DNA of 18,667 nt, from contig JAOUOQ010000013.1 of NCBI GenBank assembly GCA_029880275.1, positions 1 through 18,667 on the forward strand, read 5' to 3'. This document shows positions 14,553 through 18,667 of the stretch, piece by piece. Each line of letters begins with the position of its first letter. Position 1 is the first letter of the stretch. The notes under the pieces were generated by a model. It was given only the letters and a program-made list of their open reading frames with translations. It was not told where the DNA came from and made no database searches. The position numbers and the translations under genes are program-made. The DNA comes from Candidatus Aminicenantota bacterium. Its GTDB lineage: Bacteria; Acidobacteriota; B3-B38; Guanabaribacteriales; B3-B38.

Positions 14553-14555
14553 TTA
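14553..14555 (-). other. In-frame TAA interrupting the tricorn gene
   Basis: Reading the minus strand gives GAC AAA ATT TAA TAC ATG AAG, with coding similarity to tricorn proteins continuing on both sides in the same frame. Homologues typically have aromatic residues (such as Tyr-Tyr) just after VGDK, so a single change of TAT or TAC to TAA explains the stop. There is no insertion or deletion. Confidence 0.8.
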
Positions 14556-16412
14556 AATTTTGTCTCCAACGGATGTGACGCTATAATAATAGGCAGTTTC
14601 GATTGGAAGACCAACAATTCGCTCCTTTAAACCATCGGCATCAACCTTTACCTGAACTTCCTTTTCCTGAAGGTTGTCCTTTTTGTCCGGCGCAAGTTTA
14701 CTGCCAGATTTTCCGGTCTCTTCGCTAACTTCCTTTGCGAGCTCGACCTCATCGCTTATAGGCTCGAAGGGTGATTTCTCATCGGCAGACAGTGTTACCA
14801 GATAGACCCTGGACATAGCCAGATAGGCATGGTTAAATTCTGTTCGGCTATAAATAGGATTGAAATCCCTGTCGGAGACAAAAAACAGAAACTTTCCGTC
14901 CGAACTAAAGGAAGGGCTATTCGAAGAGTACCAACCATCCGTCACTTCATATGTCTTTTTTGCCTGCAGAGAGTAAAGATAGACCTTTGTCATAGCCTCA
15001 GCTTCCGGTTTTGCATAGGCAATCCACATGCTATCTGGAGACCAGGCGTATTGGCCTATCTCCCAAGCTTTTGCTCTGGCTACTTCAACGGTTTTCTTGG
15101 TCTCAATGTCAACATAATTTAGGCGGAGTTTCTTGTCACTCCAGAGCAGTTTTTTGCTATCTGAAGACCAGTATATTTGATATTTATAGGTGTCAGCATC
15201 TTTTGTGATCTGCTGTGGCTTATCAGCACCGTCTTGCGGCATGATATAGATTTCATTGGCACCGCTGGCATCGGAAATATAGGCAATCCATTTACCGTCT
15301 GGTGACCATTTTGAGTTTCGTTCATGAAATCCAGAGGTGTTTGTCAGGTTGCGTGTATTTCCATGCTTTGCTGGTACCGTGAAGATTTCACCCCGGGCGC
15401 CAAATAATGCCCTTTTCCCATCGGGAGCGATTTCATAATTGGTTATGTTGTCCATGACATTAACAATCTTATCGCGCCCAGAAACCATATCGTTAGCTAT
15501 GACAATGGGAACTTTAACCGCCTGTTCTTCGGTCAGACCAAAGCGATAGATGTAGCCCCCGTTTTCAAACACAAGAGCCTTAGAACCAAGAGAAGGAAAC
15601 TTGATATCGAATTCTGTGAAATTGGTTAATTTTCTTGTCTCTTTGGTCGCCATGTCATAGACATAGAGATTCATCTTTTTGTTATCATCACGGTCGGAAA
15701 GGAAATAGATTTTGTCGCCGCTCCACATGGGGATAATATCTTGTGCGGGATTGTCGGTGATGTTTTGTATTTTCTTTGTATCAAAGTCGTAGATCCAGAT
15801 ATCATCCGCCATTCCACCGCGGTAACGCTTCCAGGTTCTGAACTCACGGAATATACGATTATAGGCAAGCTTTTTATCGTCGGGAGAGAATGAGCAAAAT
15901 CCACCCCTCGGCAGCGGCAACTGTACCGGAGTTTCGCCATCAACAGAAGCAAAATAAAGCTGACCATTGAAGTCATTCCATTCCCGCATGCGCGAGCGAA
16001 AAACAATATGCTTATTGTCGTGCTTCCATCCCATTACTATATTATTGGGACCCATACGATCTGAAACATCATCACGGCTGAGGGAGGTGGTGTATGTAAG
16101 CCGTTTAGGTACCCCACCGTTTGCCGGTAACAGATAAACTTCACGATTGCCATCATATTCCCCAGTAAACGCTATGTTCTTTCCATCAGGCGAGAAGCGG
16201 GCAAAGATTTCGAAGCCTTCGTGGCTGGTCAGCTTGCGAGCAACCCCGCCTGTTGATGGAACCGTGTAGAGGTCGCCGGCGTAGCTAAATACGATCTGGT
16301 TGTTGTAAATTGCCGGGAAGCGAAGCGCACGGGTTTCTTGCGCGGCATAAGAAAACCCACAATACAATATAAACACAACAAGAAGAAAGCCAGACAGTTT
16401 TTTTGCTTTCAT
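14553..16412 (-). CDS. Tricorn-type protease, N-terminal beta-propeller half
   Basis: This 619-residue half has a signal peptide (1-24) followed by TolB/tricorn-like propeller repeats up to about residue 540. Many blades carry the signature FSPDGKNIAFTG, WSPDGKWIAYIS or WSPDSMWIAYAK. In tricorn proteases the two propellers filter substrate and vent product around the peptidase core. The tail LKERIVGLPIETA and SVGDKI is the normal run-up to the C1 region, but a TAA (14553-14555) ends the frame there. The start ATG has AAGGAGG upstream and a strong promoter at 16452-16480. Full length, with the stop read through, would be about 1095 residues, close to the 1071 of the Thermoplasma enzyme. The export signal implies a periplasmic or secreted protein. 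Confidence 0.85.
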   Translation of the reverse strand: MKAKKLSGFLLVVFILYCGFSYAAQETRALRFPAIYNNQIVFSYAGDLYTVPSTGGVARKLTSHEGFEIFARFSPDGKNIAFTGEYDGNREVYLLPANGGVPKRLTYTTSLSRDDVSDRMGPNNIVMGWKHDNKHIVFRSRMREWNDFNGQLYFASVDGETPVQLPLPRGGFCSFSPDDKKLAYNRIFREFRTWKRYRGGMADDIWIYDFDTKKIQNITDNPAQDIIPMWSGDKIYFLSDRDDNKKMNLYVYDMATKETRKLTNFTEFDIKFPSLGSKALVFENGGYIYRFGLTEEQAVKVPIVIANDMVSGRDKIVNVMDNITNYEIAPDGKRALFGARGEIFTVPAKHGNTRNLTNTSGFHERNSKWSPDGKWIAYISDASGANEIYIMPQDGADKPQQITKDADTYKYQIYWSSDSKKLLWSDKKLRLNYVDIETKKTVEVARAKAWEIGQYAWSPDSMWIAYAKPEAEAMTKVYLYSLQAKKTYEVTDGWYSSNSPSFSSDGKFLFFVSDRDFNPIYSRTEFNHAYLAMSRVYLVTLSADEKSPFEPISDEVELAKEVSEETGKSGSKLAPDKKDNLQEKEVQVKVDADGLKERIVGLPIETAYYYSVTSVGDKI

Positions 16413-16441
16413 CTTACCCCTCCTTACAATATATATGGTTA

Positions 16442-16464
16442 CTATGCTTTAATTATTAGCATAG
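16442..16464. promoter_or_regulatory. Inverted repeat over the -10 box, probable operator of the protease gene
   Basis: CTATGCT (16442-16448) and AGCATAG (16458-16464) are perfect 7-base arms around a 9-base AT-rich centre. The centre contains the -10 element of the tricorn promoter. A dimeric repressor bound here would block RNA polymerase. The repeat is seen directly; the regulator is unknown. Confidence 0.5.
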
Positions 16465-16480
16465 AATAGAGCAATGTCAA
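16452..16480 (-). promoter_or_regulatory. Sigma-70 promoter of the tricorn protease gene
   Basis: On the minus strand, TTGACA (16480-16475) is followed after exactly 17 bases by AATAAT (16457-16452), matching 11 of 12 consensus positions. Transcription should start near 16445, leaving a leader of about 33 nt that holds the AAGGAGG ribosome-binding site. Confidence 0.7.
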
Positions 16481-16788
16481 CATAAAAAATGCCCTTGGAG
16501 CCAAAATTAACTTTACAAACAACTCCCTTGATATAAAGCGATAGGTCTTATAATGTTGTGGGTTTATTGCCTGAGAAGAATACCTTCCCCATTTGGACAG
16601 AGATTTTGAGACAGTAAATTGCTATTTTTAGGTGTTTAACTTTTTAGGAACTCTTTTATATGGTGAGTTTTCAGCCGATTCAACTGTCCAAGAGACTTAA
16701 TTACAGTCCTAATTTGGGTTGATTATGATAGAGCAAGGGGATTAAGGACAATAATATTTAATCAAGAAAGAAATGGATAGGAAAAGAT
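16481..16788. other. Gene-free spacer between hdrB and the protease promoter
   Basis: No open frame or RNA gene can be supported. The region is AT-rich. GATTAA and TTAATC arms near 16739-16763, and GGGGAT / ATCCCC arms near 16737 and 16794, could form weak hairpins at the end of the hdrB transcript, but none has a terminator T-run. Confidence 0.35.
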
Positions 16789-17688
16789 TTATCCCCGAGA
16801 CGGCCTGGCAGGGGATGAAGGGGATTTTATTTTATTGAGCAGGGGGAAGGGATTTACCAGATGCCCTTGCAATCCTATTTTATTCTTGTCCACTCCCATA
16901 GCCAGGGCGATGAGCTGGCTGAAATAGAAGATGGGCAGATTGAGACTCAGTTTATAAGTCTGCTCTATCTCACTCTGTCGAGCATCCAAGTTGCTGTGAC
17001 ACAGCGGGCAAGCCACTGCCACTGCCTCGGCTCCTACCTGCTTGGCGTTGACCAGTATGTCCCGGCTCAGCTTGACCACGATATTGGTCAGTGCCAAAGC
17101 CTGCCCTGCGCCGCAGCAATCGGTTTTGTAAGACCAGTCGAGCACATCTATTCCGCAGCCTTTAAGCAAATTGTCCATGGTCATAGGATACTCACATTGG
17201 TCGAAGTTAACCGCTTTGGGGGGACGGGTTAAGAGGCAGCCGTAATAGCACACCACCTTCATCCGTGAGAGGTCTTCTCGGACCGATTCCCTTATCCGTT
17301 CCAAACCCACCTCGTTATAGAGGATATCCAGAGGGTGGCGAACCTCAACGCTCCCTTGATAGGCATAATTGAGGACCTGCTCCACCTTCTCCCTAAGCTC
17401 GGGATTCTCGCTTGTCTCGTGCAGGGCGATCTTCAACCGGGAGAAACACGAAGCGCAAGGGACTATCATCTGCCGGAAGCCGTCCTCTTCGGCGATAGCC
17501 AGATTCTTTATAGGGAGGGTTACTCCCAGAAGCTTCGAGCTGCAGTGAGCCGGGGATGTGCCGCAGCAGATCCATCCCCGCAGCTCCTCATACTCTATCC
17601 CCAGCTTCTCCAGCACAGCTCTCATGGAGAGGTCGTATTCAAAGGCAGTGGAGTGGAGAGAGCATCCCGGGTAGTAGGCGTATCTCAT
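16789..17688 (-). CDS. hdrB: Heterodisulfide reductase subunit B-like protein
   Basis: HdrB-type subunits hold non-cubane iron-sulfur clusters in two CCG domains and reduce disulfides or pass electrons to partner enzymes. The 299-residue protein has both complete motifs. The first is Cys9, Cys41-Cys42-Gly, Cys78 and Cys81. The second is Cys151, Cys191-Cys192-Gly, Cys227 and Cys230. I chose ATG 17688, which shares its A with the hdrC stop (TGATG) and has AGGAG 8 bases upstream; the TTG one codon earlier is less likely. The C-terminal 20 residues are a Pro/Ser-rich extension. With hdrC and metF upstream, it probably serves a Hdr-linked methylene-THF reductase rather than a methanogen pathway. 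Confidence 0.9.
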   Translation of the reverse strand: MRYAYYPGCSLHSTAFEYDLSMRAVLEKLGIEYEELRGWICCGTSPAHCSSKLLGVTLPIKNLAIAEEDGFRQMIVPCASCFSRLKIALHETSENPELREKVEQVLNYAYQGSVEVRHPLDILYNEVGLERIRESVREDLSRMKVVCYYGCLLTRPPKAVNFDQCEYPMTMDNLLKGCGIDVLDWSYKTDCCGAGQALALTNIVVKLSRDILVNAKQVGAEAVAVACPLCHSNLDARQSEIEQTYKLSLNLPIFYFSQLIALAMGVDKNKIGLQGHLVNPFPLLNKIKSPSSPARPSRG

Positions 17689-18251
17689 CAACTGGTCTCC
17701 TCTATCTCTTTGATTTTTTTGAAAATCCGCCTTACTTCTCGCAGTGCTGTGGGCTTAGGGGTGAGCTTGAGCTTTCTATTTAAGAACATCTTTATACCCA
17801 ATCCTACATCTTTAGTAAAGTCCTTCGTCCGCAGCTTGAGCATCATTATCAGTCCCACCTCGTACAGTCTTCCGAACCAACTGATGTTCTGTAAAGAGGT
17901 CTGGAAGAAGGCGGGCACCACCGGATATTTCGCCTTTATCCTCTCTCGCTGGGCGATTATTCGGGCAGCATCCATCACCCGGGCGATATCTATCTCCTGG
18001 GGGCAGCGGGTGGTGCAGGTCTCACATGTGGTGCACAGCCATATCATCTTGCTGTTGAGCACCAGCTCACGCTGGCCATATATCACTCCCTGAATTATCT
18101 GGAAGGGGGTATAGTCGGTCTCATAGGTGACCGGGCAACCGGCGGCACACTTGCGGCACTGATAGCAGAGGTACACATTCTGGTCGCTCTCCCGGGCGAT
18201 CTTATCAATAAAATCTGATTTCAGGGTTTCCTGCGTTAACACCTTTTCCAT
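17688..18251 (-). CDS. hdrC: Heterodisulfide reductase subunit C-like ferredoxin protein
   Basis: HdrC carries two [4Fe-4S] clusters and relays electrons between HdrA and HdrB. The 187-residue protein has two full ferredoxin motifs: Cys29/32/35/39 (CYQCRKCAAGCP) and Cys73/76/79/83 (CTTCETCTTRCP). An amphipathic helical C-terminus with many Lys residues follows. ATG 18251 is preferred, with GGGAG 8 bases upstream; an in-frame TTG at 18281 would add ten residues that include the ribosome-binding site. It lies 65 bases after metF and overlaps hdrB, so the three are likely one transcript. No HdrA is in view; it may lie beyond the right edge. Confidence 0.9.
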   Translation of the reverse strand: MEKVLTQETLKSDFIDKIARESDQNVYLCYQCRKCAAGCPVTYETDYTPFQIIQGVIYGQRELVLNSKMIWLCTTCETCTTRCPQEIDIARVMDAARIIAQRERIKAKYPVVPAFFQTSLQNISWFGRLYEVGLIMMLKLRTKDFTKDVGLGIKMFLNRKLKLTPKPTALREVRRIFKKIKEIEETS

Positions 18252-18316
18252 TATCTCAGCTCCCTTGAATCCTCCATTCAAAGAAGATGCGCATTAAGCT
18301 ATACAGAATAACCATC

Positions 18317-18667
18317 CTATTTGATGAGGTCGGACACCAGGCTTTCCATCCCGCCGGCGTGGAGCACAATCCCTCTCACTCCTTCCGTTTTCTTCACCTG
18401 GGTGAGAATCTCCTTTGCTATTTTGATGCCCTCCTCCTCGGGTTTGCCGCTCGATTCCAGCCGCTGGATGAGGGAATCGGGCACCATCATCCCCGGTGCT
18501 TCCTGCAGGGCTTTGGCTTGCTCCACCGAGACCAGCGGTATTATCCCTGCCAGGATGGGAGTTTTCTGAAGTGATTCTTGCTGCCGCACCAGCTTTATCC
18601 ATTTCCCGAAGCGCTCTAGGTCGAAGACCGCTCGGGTCTGAACAAAGTCCGCACCCGCTTCAACCTT
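18317..18667 (-). CDS. metF: Methylenetetrahydrofolate reductase, C-terminal part (runs off the right edge)
   Basis: MetF reduces 5,10-methylene-THF to 5-methyl-THF, for methionine synthesis or the methyl branch of the Wood-Ljungdahl pathway. The last 116 residues are present and the frame is open to the window edge. Recognisable are GADFVQTRAVFDLERF (a core beta-alpha unit), PILAGIIPLVSVEQAKAL and PGMMVPDSLIQRL, followed by EEGIKIAKEIL and a short C-terminal helix; this is the normal end of the TIM barrel. The hdrC-hdrB genes directly downstream recall the acetogen arrangement in which MetF works with MetV and Hdr subunits. Whether this enzyme uses that complex depends on genes outside the window. 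Confidence 0.9.
   Translation of the reverse strand, partial: KVEAGADFVQTRAVFDLERFGKWIKLVRQQESLQKTPILAGIIPLVSVEQAKALQEAPGMMVPDSLIQRLESSGKPEEEGIKIAKEILTQVKKTEGVRGIVLHAGGMESLVSDLIK

Noticed and set aside
14553..14555. Stop-codon reassignment as the explanation for the split protease
   Set aside because: TAA ends several other genes here at their expected length, including tonB-downstream TPR, deoC and hdrB, so a recoded TAA is not supported.
16511..16554. TTGATA followed by TATAAT on the plus strand as a promoter
   Set aside because: The spacer is only 15 bases and there is no plus-strand gene downstream.
17335..18093. A 252-codon open frame on the plus strand across hdrB and hdrC
   Set aside because: It lies wholly antisense to two genes with complete cysteine motifs, has no ribosome-binding site and resembles no family. 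Its length reflects codon bias on the other strand.

Overview
The window looks like a chromosomal stretch of an anaerobic, double-membraned bacterium. The TonB/ExbB/ExbD system, the signal peptides and the polysaccharide glycosyltransferases argue for an outer membrane. The HdrB/HdrC pair beside a methylenetetrahydrofolate reductase argues for anaerobic one-carbon or electron-bifurcating metabolism. The ATP synthase c subunit carries a sodium-binding signature. I cannot name the phylum from sequence alone; an FCB-group, deltaproteobacterial or uncultured candidate lineage would fit. I see no tRNA, rRNA, CRISPR array or intact insertion sequence.

Plus strand, 1-5626. The window opens inside a MacB-type ABC transporter permease. 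After a 386-base spacer with several inverted repeats comes a perfect-consensus sigma-70 promoter (1083-1111) and a possible 32-residue leader peptide. Then follow exbB, two exbD genes, tonB and a secreted TPR protein, closed by a strong intrinsic terminator (4902-4926). Together these look like one energy-transduction unit for outer-membrane uptake. deoC starts 19 bases after the terminator.

Minus strand, 5662-10833. One tightly coupled operon encodes a coiled-coil protein without a catalytic domain, followed by four GT4-like glycosyltransferases. These fall into two paralogous pairs in mirror order A-B-B-A. It probably builds a surface glycan.

Minus strand, 11009-12772. A membrane-sector-only ATP synthase cluster (atpZ-atpI-atpB-atpE) has no stalk or F1 genes next to it. 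Its c subunit keeps the Gln/Glu-Ser/Tyr sodium ligands but has lost the usual helix-1 glycine motif.

Minus strand, 13125-16412. A tricorn-type protease gene is cut by a single in-frame TAA exactly between its beta-propeller half and its PDZ/peptidase half. Upstream lies a near-consensus promoter whose -10 box sits inside a perfect 7-base inverted repeat, a likely operator.

Minus strand, 16789-18667. The 3' end of a metF gene is followed by hdrC and hdrB, the order expected of a Hdr-linked methylene-THF reductase complex. The rest of that cluster should lie beyond the right edge.
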